This document shows positions 15,909 to 24,315 of a stretch of 64,000 nt of DNA, piece after piece. This DNA is from JBJMHZ01 sp045807125. GTDB taxonomy: Bacteria > Actinomycetota > Actinomycetes > JAWWOL01. The first letter of the stretch is position 1; each line of letters begins with the position of its first letter. The stretch is from positions 248,001-312,000 of the forward strand of contig JBJMHZ010000042.1 of NCBI GenBank assembly GCA_045807125.1, in the 5' to 3' direction. The position numbers and the translations under genes were made by a program. The notes under the pieces were generated by a model. The model made no database searches, was not told where the DNA came from, and worked only from the letters and a program-made list of their open reading frames with translations.

Positions 15909-16691
15909 ATGGACCGGGCGGAGGTGGCGGCGCTGCTCGACCGGGTCGCGACCGGTCAGGTGGGTGTCGATGCGGCCCTCGAGCGGCTCGTCGCCGGTCC
16001 GCTGTCTGGCGGTGCGGGCTTCGCCGACCTCGGCTTCGCGAAGGTCGACACGCACCGGGCCGTGCGCACCGGCGACCCGGAGGTCGTCTACGCCGCCGGC
16101 AAGACCCCCGACCAGACGGTGGCGCTGCTGCGCGAGCTGGCGGCCCGGTCCGGCGAGCGACCGGCCGTGGCCACCCGCCTGCCCGACGACGCGCTGGCCG
16201 CCGTCCGCGACGCCTTCCCCGGCGCGCTGCTCGACGCCGAGGCCCGCTGCGTGGCGGTCGGTGCGCTGCCGCCGCCGCGCGGCACGGTGTGCGTCGTGTC
16301 GGCCGGGACGAGCGACGGCCCGGTGGCGGCCGAGGCCGCGTTCGTCGCCCGCGCGTTCGGCGCCGGCGTCGACCGGGTCAACGACGTCGGGGTCGCCGGC
16401 ATCCACCGCCTGCTCGCGGTGCGGCCGCGGCTGTCGGCCGCCGACTGCCTCGTGGTCGTGGCCGGGATGGAGGGCGCCCTCCCGAGCGCGATCGGCGGCC
16501 TCGTCGGCGTGCCGCTCGTGGCCGTGCCCACGTCGGTGGGGTACGGCGCCGCCTTCGGCGGCCTCGCCGCCCTCCTCGGCATGCTCACGTCGTGCGCGCC
16601 CGGCGTGGTGGTGGTCAACATCGACAACGGCTTCGGTGCCGGCCTGTTCGCCGCGCGCGTCGCCCGCCGCTGCGGCGGGACCGGCCGGTGA
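15909..16691 (+). CDS. larB: nickel-pincer nucleotide cofactor biosynthesis protein LarB
   Basis: The 260-residue protein has an N-terminal region with FADLGFAKVDTHRAVRTGDPEVVYAAGKT, the LarB signature, and a C-terminal PurE/AIR-carboxylase-like domain with VCVVSAGTSDGPVAAEAA, GVAGIHRLL, VVVAGMEGALPSAIGGL and VPTSVGYGAAFGG. LarB carboxylates and hydrolyses nicotinic acid adenine dinucleotide to give pyridinium-3,5-biscarboxylate mononucleotide. Its stop overlaps the larC start (GTGA), so the pair is translationally coupled. Confidence 0.95.
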   Translation: MDRAEVAALLDRVATGQVGVDAALERLVAGPLSGGAGFADLGFAKVDTHRAVRTGDPEVVYAAGKTPDQTVALLRELAARSGERPAVATRLPDDALAAVRDAFPGALLDAEARCVAVGALPPPRGTVCVVSAGTSDGPVAAEAAFVARAFGAGVDRVNDVGVAGIHRLLAVRPRLSAADCLVVVAGMEGALPSAIGGLVGVPLVAVPTSVGYGAAFGGLAALLGMLTSCAPGVVVVNIDNGFGAGLFAARVARRCGGTGR

Positions 16692-17953
16692 GTGACGGGG
16701 CGCGCCTGGCCTGGCTCGATTGCGGCGCGGGCGCCAGCGGCGACATGCTGCTCGGCGCCCTGGTCGGGGCCGGCGTGCCGCTGCCGACCCTGCAGAGCGC
16801 CGTCGACGCGATCGGCGTCGGGCCCGTCCGGCTGACCGCCCACGAAGTGACCAGGGCCGGCATCGCCGCCACCAAGGTCGACGTGCTCTGCACCGACGAC
16901 GCCACGACCCGTACCTGGCGCGACGTGCGGGCGCTGCTGGCCGCCGCCGGCCTGGCCGGACCGGTGCACGCGCTCGCCCACGACGCCTTCGCACGGCTGG
17001 CCGTGGCGGAGGCCGCCGTCCACCGCACCGACCCCGACGACGTCCACTTTCACGAGGTCGGCGCGCTGGACGCGATCGCCGACGTGGTGGGCGTCGCCGC
17101 CGGCTTCGTCGCGCTCGGCGCCGACCGGGTCGCCGCGGGCACCGTCACCGTCGGGAGCGGCACGGCGAGGGGCGCCCACGGCACGCTGCCGGTGCCGGTG
17201 CCCGCCGTCCTCGAGCTGCTGCGGGCGGCCGGCGCGCCGATGCAGGGCGGCCCGGTGGCGCACGAGATGTGCACGCCCACCGGCGCTGCGCTGCTCGCGA
17301 CGGTCGTCGGGTCGTGGGGGCCGATGCCCGCCATCCGGGTCGACGCGGTCGGCGCCGGGGCCGGGGAGCGCGACATCGCCGGGCTGCCCAACGCGCTGCG
17401 GCTCGTCGTGGGGGCGCCGGCCGGGACCGGCGCGGCGCCGGCGGAGCCGGCCGAGGCGCTCGTGCTCGAGGCCAATGTCGACGACCTCGACCCGCGCATC
17501 TGGCCGGCCGTCCTCGCCGCGCTGCTGGCGGCCGGCGCGTCCGACGCCTGGCTCACGCCGATCCTGATGAAGAAGGGGCGCCCGGCGCACACGCTCTCGG
17601 TCCTCGTTGGCGAGGACGCAGCCGAGCGGGTCCGCCTGGCGATGTTCCGCGAGACCTCGACGATCGGGCTGCGCGAGGCACGGTTCGGCAAGCGGGCGCT
17701 GGACCGCGAGACCGCGACCGTCGACGTCGACGGCCGGCCGGTGCGGGTCAAGCTGGCCAGGCTGGACGGCGAGATCCTCAACGCGCAGCCGGAGTACGAC
17801 GACGTCGCGCGCGCCGCGCAGGCGCTGCACCGGCCGGTCAAGGTCGTGCTCGCCGCCGCCATCGCGGCCGCCCATGCCGCCGGGCTGGTGCCCGGTACGG
17901 GCTCAGGCGCTCAACCTGGCCAGGAAGGCGACCACCCCGGCGAGCGCGCCTGA
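16688..17953 (+). CDS. larC: nickel insertion protein LarC
   Basis: The 421-residue protein begins LAWLDCGAGASGDMLLGALV, the LarC opening, and contains the His/Glu motif VHFHEVGALDAIADVVG near residue 123. The C-terminal half has ANVDDLDPRIWPAVL, LTPILMKKGRPAHTL and the ETSTIGLRE segment. LarC inserts nickel into the pincer cofactor in a CTP-dependent reaction. It is a single intact frame, unlike the frameshifted larC1/larC2 of Lactobacillus. The last 51 bases overlap the PAS gene on the opposite strand. GTG 16688 overlaps the larB stop. Confidence 0.95.
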   Translation: MSDGARLAWLDCGAGASGDMLLGALVGAGVPLPTLQSAVDAIGVGPVRLTAHEVTRAGIAATKVDVLCTDDATTRTWRDVRALLAAAGLAGPVHALAHDAFARLAVAEAAVHRTDPDDVHFHEVGALDAIADVVGVAAGFVALGADRVAAGTVTVGSGTARGAHGTLPVPVPAVLELLRAAGAPMQGGPVAHEMCTPTGAALLATVVGSWGPMPAIRVDAVGAGAGERDIAGLPNALRLVVGAPAGTGAAPAEPAEALVLEANVDDLDPRIWPAVLAALLAAGASDAWLTPILMKKGRPAHTLSVLVGEDAAERVRLAMFRETSTIGLREARFGKRALDRETATVDVDGRPVRVKLARLDGEILNAQPEYDDVARAAQALHRPVKVVLAAAIAAAHAAGLVPGTGSGAQPGQEGDHPGERA

Positions 17954-18451
17954 CCGGTCGTGCACCGGCGCGGCGACCGCGTCGAGGGTGACGGTGAGCC
18001 CGCCGGTACGGACGCGGAGCAGCCCGCGGCTCAGCGCGTTGCTGGCGATGGCGAGCAGCGGCGGGATGCGGTCGGCGTACATCGACGCGTCGCCCGGCGT
18101 GGGGTTGAAGTCGACCAGGTCGAGCACGTCGAGCAGGTGCCGACCGGTGATCTGGTCGACGCCCACGTCGGCGAACAAGTCGGCCGCGGCGGCCGAGACC
18201 GCCAGCACCGACCCGGTCGCGTCGAGCACGACCACGAGGTCGGCGGAGTCGGCGGCGAGCTTGGCCCAGCCGGCGACCGGGTCGTCGGCGATGTCGTCCG
18301 GCGCCGCGGCGACGCCCGGCTCGGCCGGGTCGACCGGCCCGGTGGAGGCGCCTTCGCTCAGGCGGATCAGCGGAATGATCAGGCGAGGCGTGTCGTCACC
18401 CTCCACTCCCCACGACAGCGCGAGGTCACCTGACCTGACCGCCTCGCTCAC
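17903..18451 (-). CDS. PAS-domain protein
   Basis: The 182-residue protein has a disordered N-terminus (about 1-60) and one PAS-fold domain (about 65-180) with DLVVVLDATGSVLAVSAAAADLFADVG, GRHLLDVLDLVDF, and a final strand VAAPVHDRSGALAGVVAFLARL. No output domain is attached, so it may act as a partner or regulator by itself. The start overlaps the end of the GT87 gene upstream (26 bases, same strand), indicating cotranscription, and its 3' end overlaps larC antisense. Confidence 0.8.
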   Translation of the reverse strand: MSEAVRSGDLALSWGVEGDDTPRLIIPLIRLSEGASTGPVDPAEPGVAAAPDDIADDPVAGWAKLAADSADLVVVLDATGSVLAVSAAAADLFADVGVDQITGRHLLDVLDLVDFNPTPGDASMYADRIPPLLAIASNALSRGLLRVRTGGLTVTLDAVAAPVHDRSGALAGVVAFLARLSA

Positions 18452-19805
18452 GGGCCCCTCCCCACCGCCGCGACCGGATGCCCTGCACGAGCCGTGCCTG
18501 GACCGTCATGCCCTCGGCACCCCCGATGCCGGACCGGCCGGTGGTGAGCGACCGCGCGCGGCGCTCTCCGTCCGTCTCCGTCAGGACGCCGCTCGATGCG
18601 TCGAGCCGCTCCCGCCATGGCAGGGAGAAGATTAGCGCCAAGACCGCGAGCCCGAAACCATCTTGGAGAACCCGGAACGGGTGAAGCGGGCCGTGGTGCA
18701 TCGCGAGCACGTTCCCCCACCAGGTGATGCGCAGGCAGAACAGGCCGGCCACGGCGAGCGCGGCTGCCACCCGGCGCCGGTCGGTGAAGTCGTCGGCGAG
18801 CACGGCGACGACCAGGGCGATCCAGGCGATGTGATGAATCCAGGACACCGGCGAGACCGCGACGCTGACCAGCCCGACCAGCGCGACGGCGGCCACCTCG
18901 TCCCCCGCCCGGTGGGCCGAGAGCGCCCGCCGCGCCCCGACGGCGAGCACGAGGAGCGCGAGCAGCGCCCACGCCGCGGTGGTGACGTGCTGGTCGGCGT
19001 GCAGCCGTAGCAGCATCCCCCTGATCGACTGGTTGGAGGTGCCGGCGTTGCTGCCGAGGCGGTCGCTCGCGAAGAGCGCGCGGGTCCAGTAGTCGCGCGA
19101 CGCGGCCGGCATGACGAGGTGCGCGACGGCCTCCGCGGCGACGAACGTCGCCACCGCGACCCCGGCCGCCCGGCGGCGGCCCGTGAGCCACAGGTACGGG
19201 ATGAACAGCCCGGGCGTGAGCTTGATCGCGGTGGCCAGGCCGATCAGCGCGCCCCGCGGCCAGCGCGGGCGCACCGCGACGCAGTCGGCGAGCGCGAGCC
19301 CGACCATGAACAGGTCGACCTGGCCGAACTTCACCACCTCGCGCACCGGGTCCAGCCACAGCACGCCTCCGGCGAGCGCCGCCAGCAGGAACGGCCGTCC
19401 TCGACCGGTCCGGTCGAGCACCGGCCGGAACGCCCGCGCGGCCAGCCAGGCGACGGCGGCGAGCTCGGCCGCCGTCCAGATCAGCCCGGCCGCGAGCCGC
19501 GGGACGACCGCGAGCCAGGTGGACAGCAGCCCGGGGAACGGGGGATAGGTGAACGGCAGGTGCAGCAGCGGGGTGTCGAAGACGTAGAGCTGCGCGCTGT
19601 CGTGCAGCACCTGCCGCCCCGCGTCGCGGTAGACGGTGAGGTCGACGAGCCAGAGGCGGCTGCGCCTGGTGAGCTGCGAGACGACGTACGGCGCCACGAT
19701 CGCGAGATAGAGCAGCGTCGCGAGGGCGGCGCGCGCCCAGGCCGGGCGGGGCGCCCGCACGGCGAGGGCATGCAGGCGGGCCTCGATCCGCCCTGGGCCA
19801 GTCAC
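18426..19805 (-). CDS. GT87-type (DUF2029) integral membrane mannosyltransferase-like protein
   Basis: The protein, about 459 residues, has roughly 10-12 membrane segments. Conserved features of the GT87 family are visible: the first extracytoplasmic loop with DLTVYRDAGRQVL, the TYPPFPGLL stretch, KFGQVDLFMVGLALAD, GLATAIKLTPGLFIPYL and the SPVSWIHHIAW segment. Such enzymes transfer mannose or arabinose from polyprenyl-phosphate sugars to cell-envelope glycans or lipids. The frame is open to 20084 inside the SDR gene; GTG 19805, 47 bases after the SDR stop, is the most credible start, though its ribosome site is poor. Confidence 0.84.
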   Translation of the reverse strand: MTGPGRIEARLHALAVRAPRPAWARAALATLLYLAIVAPYVVSQLTRRSRLWLVDLTVYRDAGRQVLHDSAQLYVFDTPLLHLPFTYPPFPGLLSTWLAVVPRLAAGLIWTAAELAAVAWLAARAFRPVLDRTGRGRPFLLAALAGGVLWLDPVREVVKFGQVDLFMVGLALADCVAVRPRWPRGALIGLATAIKLTPGLFIPYLWLTGRRRAAGVAVATFVAAEAVAHLVMPAASRDYWTRALFASDRLGSNAGTSNQSIRGMLLRLHADQHVTTAAWALLALLVLAVGARRALSAHRAGDEVAAVALVGLVSVAVSPVSWIHHIAWIALVVAVLADDFTDRRRVAAALAVAGLFCLRITWWGNVLAMHHGPLHPFRVLQDGFGLAVLALIFSLPWRERLDASSGVLTETDGERRARSLTTGRSGIGGAEGMTVQARLVQGIRSRRWGGARERGGQVR

Positions 19806-19852
19806 GAGGCCGTCACGCCACCATTGTCCCAGGGCCGTTGTCGCGGGGCCCG

Positions 19853-20752
19853 TCAGCCGCGCTCGGTCATGGTGTAGCGGAGCTTGGCCATCATGTTCTC
19901 CGCACCGGGCACGATGCCCGACTCGTCGAACAGCCGCTTGGAAAGCTCGACGAACTGCTCCGGGTCGAAGCGCTGGCCGCCGTTCTCCAGCACGGCCACC
20001 GAGGTGAACGGCCGGTACAGCTCGACCGTGTCGCCCTGCACGCCGAAGACCTTGCCGCTGATGTGCGCGGCGGCGTCGCTGCACAGGTACGCGACGAACG
20101 GCGCGACGTTGTCCGGGTGCCAGAAGTCGAACCCTTCGGACTCACCGGCGGGGATCTGGCCGTACGCACCCTCGGTCATCCGGGTGCGGGCGGCCGGCGC
20201 GATGGCGTTGCACGTGACGCCGTACCGCGCCATCTCCATCGCGACGATCGTCGAGAACGCGGCGATGCCCGCCTTGGCGGCGCCGTAGTTGGCCTGACCG
20301 AAGTTGCCCAGCAGACCCGACGTGCTCGCCGTGCACACGATGTGCCCCGGCCGGCGCTCGTCCTTCCAGTAGGCGCAGGCGACATGGGTCATCGCGTAGT
20401 GCCCGCGCAAGTGCACCTTGACGACTGCGTCCCATTCCTCCGGCGACATCTTCGCGACGGTGCGGTCGCGGAGAATGCCGGCGTTGTTGACGAGGGCGTC
20501 CAGCGCGCCCCATGCCTCGACTGCGCGGCGCACGCAGGCGGCTGCCTGGTCGGGCTCGCTGCAGTCGCCGGCGTCGAGGACGGCCTCGCCACCGGCGGCG
20601 GTGATCTCGTCCACGACGCTGCTGCCGGCGTCGGCGTCGAGCTCGTTGACGACGACGCGGGCGCCCTGCCGGGCCAGTTCGATGGCCTCGCCCCTGCCTA
20701 TGCCGCGTCCCGCTCCGGTGACGATCGCAACCTTGCCGTCGAGAAGTCCCAT
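19853..20752 (-). CDS. SDR-family oxidoreductase (3-hydroxyacyl-CoA dehydrogenase-like)
   Basis: The 299-residue classical short-chain dehydrogenase has the NAD-binding TGAGRGIG near residue 12, NNAG at 96-99, and the active site Ser with YGAAK (Tyr and Lys) near 160-170. The long C-terminal extension and the stretch DLD/NELDADAG resemble the SDR half of peroxisomal-type multifunctional enzymes (17-beta-HSD4), which oxidise 3-hydroxyacyl-CoA or steroids. ATG 20752 is preferred over 20761 because it begins MGLLDGKVAIVTG and lies seven bases after a TAGATT element. Confidence 0.9.
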   Translation of the reverse strand: MGLLDGKVAIVTGAGRGIGRGEAIELARQGARVVVNELDADAGSSVVDEITAAGGEAVLDAGDCSEPDQAAACVRRAVEAWGALDALVNNAGILRDRTVAKMSPEEWDAVVKVHLRGHYAMTHVACAYWKDERRPGHIVCTASTSGLLGNFGQANYGAAKAGIAAFSTIVAMEMARYGVTCNAIAPAARTRMTEGAYGQIPAGESEGFDFWHPDNVAPFVAYLCSDAAAHISGKVFGVQGDTVELYRPFTSVAVLENGGQRFDPEQFVELSKRLFDESGIVPGAENMMAKLRYTMTERG

Positions 20753-20759
20753 GGCGGGC

Positions 20760-20765
20760 AATCTA
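20760..20765 (-). promoter_or_regulatory. candidate -10 element for leaderless SDR mRNA
   Basis: On the minus strand TAGATT ends seven bases before the ATG at 20752, with GCCCGCC between and no Shine-Dalgarno sequence. The same hexamer and spacing occur before larB. Confidence 0.48.
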
Positions 20766-20849
20766 CCGGGGGCTGCCGGGCCGCTACGGGGGCGCTACCC
20801 CGGCGCCGATCCGGTCGCTGCCGGGACGGATGTGGCGCATCTCGCACCG

Positions 20850-20890
20850 TGTGACGTATGCAGCGCCGCCATTCGGGCAAAAGCGTCACA
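20850..20890 (+). promoter_or_regulatory. gapped inverted repeat upstream of the diiron-oxidase gene
   Basis: TGTGACG at 20850-20856 and CGTCACA at 20884-20890 are perfect inverted copies separated by 27 bases, just before the ribosome site and ATG at 20912. They could be paired operator half-sites or the base of a leader hairpin. Chance is possible for a seven-base match. Confidence 0.22.
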
Positions 20891-20911
20891 TCTGACGAGA
20901 GAGGACCTGGA

Positions 20912-21868
20912 ATGGCAATGGGCGAACCGGTCGGTGCGCACCCCCTGGCGCCTCGGCTGGCCTCGGCATTGCGCGGCGAGTCGCCCCTCGTCGCCTTGTC
21001 CGGTGCCACGGCGGTCGACGCGCGCGACCGCCTCACCGCGCTGATCGACATCTACGCACTGCACACCGCGCCACTGGAGGTCGTCGGCGAGTGCGCTCGG
21101 TACCAGCACCATCCGGTGGTCGCCGAGCTGAAGGGCGCCCTTGAGGCTGACTGGCTGGCCGAGCTCGAGGCCGTCCCCGTGCCGGACGACCTGCCGGACG
21201 ATGCGGTCGAGGCCATGCGAGCGCTCGCCGCCCGCGACCGGCTGCCGGCGGTCTACCGCTGGGTGGCGAAGCAGGCGTCGTACGACGAGCTGATCCGGTT
21301 CCTGTCCCTGGAGGGCGGTCCCGACGGCGGCTTCGACGATCTGGTCGCCGCCTGCCAGGTCGGGCTCGCGGGCCCGGCCAAGCTCGAGCTCGCCACCAAC
21401 TACTGGGACGAGATGGGCAACGGCGACGGCGGCGCGGTGCACACGGTCCTGCATCAGGAGATGGCTGCCGCCCTCGGGCTCGTCGAGGTGCCGGTCGAGC
21501 AGCAGCCGGTCGAGGGCCTCGCCCGTACGGCGATGGGCGGCCTGCTGGCCACCAACCGGTGGCTGCAGCCGGAGATGATCGGCGCGCTCGGGCTCACCGA
21601 GCTGCAGGCTGGGCCGCGCTGCCGCCTCGTGCTGAAGGCGTTCGACCGGCTCGGTGCACCGCGCCGCGCGCACGAGTTCTACGAGGTGCACGCCGACGTC
21701 GATCCCCGGCACGGCAAGGACTGGCTGGAGAAGGCGGTCGCGCCGCTGGTGCGCGAGCGCCCCGCGTGGGCACCGCGCATCGTGCGCGGCGCGTGGTGGC
21801 GGGCCGTCGTCAATGCCGCCTTCTTCTCGGCGGTCAGCAGCTGGACCGCCGACCGCGAAGCCGCGTGA
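20912..21868 (+). CDS. iron-containing redox enzyme, heme-oxygenase-like diiron oxidase (HDO) fold
   Basis: The 318-residue protein resembles the iron-containing redox enzyme family. The helix LELATNYWDEMGNGDGGAVHTVLHQEM gives the Glu...Asp/Glu...His pattern of the HDO metal site, and the C-terminal HEFYEVHADVDPRHGKDW provides the second His/Asp/His set. HDO enzymes use a diiron site to oxidise small molecules (fatty acids, amino-acid derivatives). ATG 20912 has AGAGG eight bases upstream. Arginine deiminase starts only 19 bases after its stop, which makes an amino-acid substrate worth testing; that is inference. Confidence 0.78.
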   Translation: MAMGEPVGAHPLAPRLASALRGESPLVALSGATAVDARDRLTALIDIYALHTAPLEVVGECARYQHHPVVAELKGALEADWLAELEAVPVPDDLPDDAVEAMRALAARDRLPAVYRWVAKQASYDELIRFLSLEGGPDGGFDDLVAACQVGLAGPAKLELATNYWDEMGNGDGGAVHTVLHQEMAAALGLVEVPVEQQPVEGLARTAMGGLLATNRWLQPEMIGALGLTELQAGPRCRLVLKAFDRLGAPRRAHEFYEVHADVDPRHGKDWLEKAVAPLVRERPAWAPRIVRGAWWRAVVNAAFFSAVSSWTADREAA

Positions 21869-21875
21869 GGGCGGC

Positions 21876-21881
21876 TAGTCT
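21876..21881 (+). promoter_or_regulatory. candidate -10 element before arcA
   Basis: TAGTCT matches TANNNT and ends six bases before the arcA GTG at 21888, in the 19-base gap after the HDO gene. arcA may therefore also be made from its own leaderless transcript. Confidence 0.42.
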
Positions 21882-21887
21882 GGCCGC

Positions 21888-23129
21888 GTGACCGACCACC
21901 GATCCGACGCCGTGCAGGGCCGTCGACACGGCGCCGACAGCGAGGTCGGGCGCCTGCGCACCGTGATGCTGCATCGGCCGGGCAACGAGCTGAAGCGGCT
22001 CACGCCCCGCAACTCGGCCGACCTGCTCTTCGACGGCATCCCGTGGCTCGGCCGGGCGCAGGCCGAGCACGACGCGTTCGCGGCCGCGCTGACCGACCGC
22101 GGCGTGGAGGTGCTCTACCTGCACGACCTGCTGGTCGAGACGCTGGAGATCCCGGAGGCCAGGGACTTCGCGCTCGGCTCGGCCGTCCGCACCGAGCTCA
22201 CCGGCCCGGTGCTCGCCGGCACCCTCCGCAAGCACCTGGCCGGCCTCGCGAGCGCCGAGCTGGCCGAGGTGCTGATGACCGGACTGGTGCGCCAGGAGCT
22301 GCCGGGCACCGAGGGCGTCCTCGCGAGGATGGCCGGCCCGCACGAGTTCCTCATCCGGCCGCTGCCCAACCTGCTCTTCACCCGCGACTCGAGCGCCTGG
22401 GTGCACGACCACGTGGCCGTCACGCAGCCGTCGATGCCGGCCCGCCGGCCGGAGACGGCCATCACCAGGGCGATCTACTGCTTTCACCCGCGGTTCGCCG
22501 GCACCCCGCTGCTGTACGGCGGCGGGATGCCGGTCGAGGAGGCGAGCTTCGAGGGTGGCGACGTGCTCGTGCTCGCACCTGGAGTGGTTGCCGTCGGCGT
22601 CGGCCAGCGCACCACGCCGGCGGGCGTGGAGACGTTCGCGGTCCGCGCGTTCGACGAGGACGTGCTGCACACCGTGCTCGCGGTCCCGATCGCGCAGGAG
22701 CGCGCGACCATGCACCTCGACACCGTCTGCACGATGGTCGACATCGACGCCGTGGTCATGTACCCGGCCGTCGCCGACACGCTGGTGGCCTACACGATCA
22801 TGCCTGGCGAGGGCGACGGCGAGCTGCGGGTCGACGCGCCGACGCCGTTCCTCGACGCGGCGGCCAAGGCGATGGGCATCGACACGCTGCGGGTCATCGA
22901 CACCGGCCTCGACCCGGTGACGGCCGAGCGCGAGCAGTGGGACGACGGCAACAACACGCTCGCGCTCGCGCCCCGGCTGTGCGTCGCGTACGAGCGCAAC
23001 ACCGAGACCAATGCGCGCCTGGAGGAGGCCGGCATCGAGGTCATCAGCATCGCCGGCAGCGAGCTCGGCAGCGGCAGGGGCGGTCCGCGCTGCATGTCGT
23101 GCCCGATCCTGCGCGACCCGCTGCCCTGA
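21888..23129 (+). CDS. arcA: arginine deiminase
   Basis: The 413-residue protein converts L-arginine to L-citrulline and ammonia. Family blocks are present in order: SEVGRLRTVMLHRPG (near 22), LPNLLFTRDSSAWV (near 160), YCFHPRFAG, FEGGDVLVLAPGVVAVG (near 222), TMHLDTVCTMVD (catalytic His, near 272), NNTLALAPRLCVAYERN and the nucleophile Cys in GGPRCMSCPI near the end. No arcB (ornithine carbamoyltransferase) or arcC (carbamate kinase) is in the window, so it may serve pH homeostasis, nitrogen supply or citrulline production rather than fermentative ATP. Confidence 0.95.
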   Translation: MTDHRSDAVQGRRHGADSEVGRLRTVMLHRPGNELKRLTPRNSADLLFDGIPWLGRAQAEHDAFAAALTDRGVEVLYLHDLLVETLEIPEARDFALGSAVRTELTGPVLAGTLRKHLAGLASAELAEVLMTGLVRQELPGTEGVLARMAGPHEFLIRPLPNLLFTRDSSAWVHDHVAVTQPSMPARRPETAITRAIYCFHPRFAGTPLLYGGGMPVEEASFEGGDVLVLAPGVVAVGVGQRTTPAGVETFAVRAFDEDVLHTVLAVPIAQERATMHLDTVCTMVDIDAVVMYPAVADTLVAYTIMPGEGDGELRVDAPTPFLDAAAKAMGIDTLRVIDTGLDPVTAEREQWDDGNNTLALAPRLCVAYERNTETNARLEEAGIEVISIAGSELGSGRGGPRCMSCPILRDPLP

Positions 23130-23142
23130 CCCACCCGGGCGC

Positions 23143-24078
23143 TCAGCCGTCCGGTCGAAGCGTCCGCAGCTGACTCTCCAGCCAGGACGGCACCACCGAG
23201 CGCCGGGCCGCGACGTCGGGCGCGCCGCGCAGTACGTCCGCGAGCGCGCCCCGTGCCGCGGCGTCGCGCGCTCCCCGGCGCGCCAGGCGACCTGTGGCGG
23301 CGATCGCGACCGGCAGCGGCCGGCGCAGCCACGTCGTGAGCAGGTCGTTGCGCGCGTGCAGCCGCCGGCGGGCCGCCGACTCGCGGACCACCGTGGAGGG
23401 GTGGTGCTCGGCGACGACGTCGTCGGCGTAGGCGAGCGCCCAGCCGGCCGCCGCCAGGTCGTACGCCAGCATCGCCTCCTCGCCGAGGAAGTGCAGCAAC
23501 GACGAGAACCCGCCCGCGCCGAGGAACGCGTCGCGGCGCACGATCGCGCCGCAAGCGAGGAAGCCGAGCACGGCCGGCCCAGGTAGGTCGGGCGGGCGGG
23601 GCAGCGGACTGCTCCGCATCAGCGCGCTCGTGGCGTCGATCCGCAGGTCGTCACCGACCAGCACACGGGCCGCGAGCAGCGCGAGCCGAGGGCAGGAGTC
23701 GAAGTGCGCGACGGCGGTCGCGAGCGCACCCGGCTGCCACCAGGAGTCGTCGTCCGCGAACGCGACGTAGGGAGTGGTGGCGCGAGCAACCCCGACGTTG
23801 CGCGCGACGGCACCGAGGTTGCGCGGCAGTCGCAGCACCGTCGCGTCGGCATGAGCCGCGCGCGCCGCATCAGCGGTGCCGTCGGACGATGCGTTGTCCA
23901 CCACGATCACCGGTGGACGCTCGGGAAGGGCGCGCAGCCGCCCGACCGTGGTCAGCACGCCGTCGCGCCGGTCGCGGGTGGCGATCACGACGCTGACCCG
24001 CGCCGGCCCGCTGCGTGCCTGCTCACCGGTACGGATGCGGGCGAGCGGGCCCGTTCCGCCCTGACCGGGCTCCGTCAC
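23143..24078 (-). CDS. GT2-family glycosyltransferase
   Basis: The 311-residue protein has a GT-A fold: RVSVVIATRDRRDGVLTTVGRL near residue 28, VIVVDNASSDGTADAAR, NLGAVARNVGVARATTPYVAFADDDSWWQPGAL with the DDD metal motif near 110, and a GFSSLLHFLGEEAMLAYDLAAAGW acceptor-side motif. A basic C-terminal region follows with no clear membrane span. It transfers a sugar from a nucleotide sugar; the acceptor is unknown. GTG 24078 has GGGGGAGG upstream. Convergent with arcA, 13 bases apart. Confidence 0.9.
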   Translation of the reverse strand: MTEPGQGGTGPLARIRTGEQARSGPARVSVVIATRDRRDGVLTTVGRLRALPERPPVIVVDNASSDGTADAARAAHADATVLRLPRNLGAVARNVGVARATTPYVAFADDDSWWQPGALATAVAHFDSCPRLALLAARVLVGDDLRIDATSALMRSSPLPRPPDLPGPAVLGFLACGAIVRRDAFLGAGGFSSLLHFLGEEAMLAYDLAAAGWALAYADDVVAEHHPSTVVRESAARRRLHARNDLLTTWLRRPLPVAIAATGRLARRGARDAAARGALADVLRGAPDVAARRSVVPSWLESQLRTLRPDG

Positions 24079-24315
24079 GGGGCCTCCCCCTGCCGGTCGG
24101 CTGCGTCACCGCAGACCCTGCCCCGTCCCGGCCGCTGCACCCCTCGACCGGAGCCGGGCAGCAAGACGCCCAAGCGCCGCCGACGGGGGATGCGGAGGCG
24201 CCTGGACGCGGTGCCCACCGTAGCCGAGGACCGCGAGGAGCCGACATCCTTCGAACTGACTATCTCGCGCGTCGCGGGCAGCGGCTGGACGGTGCGATCG
24301 GACGGTGACGAGCGT

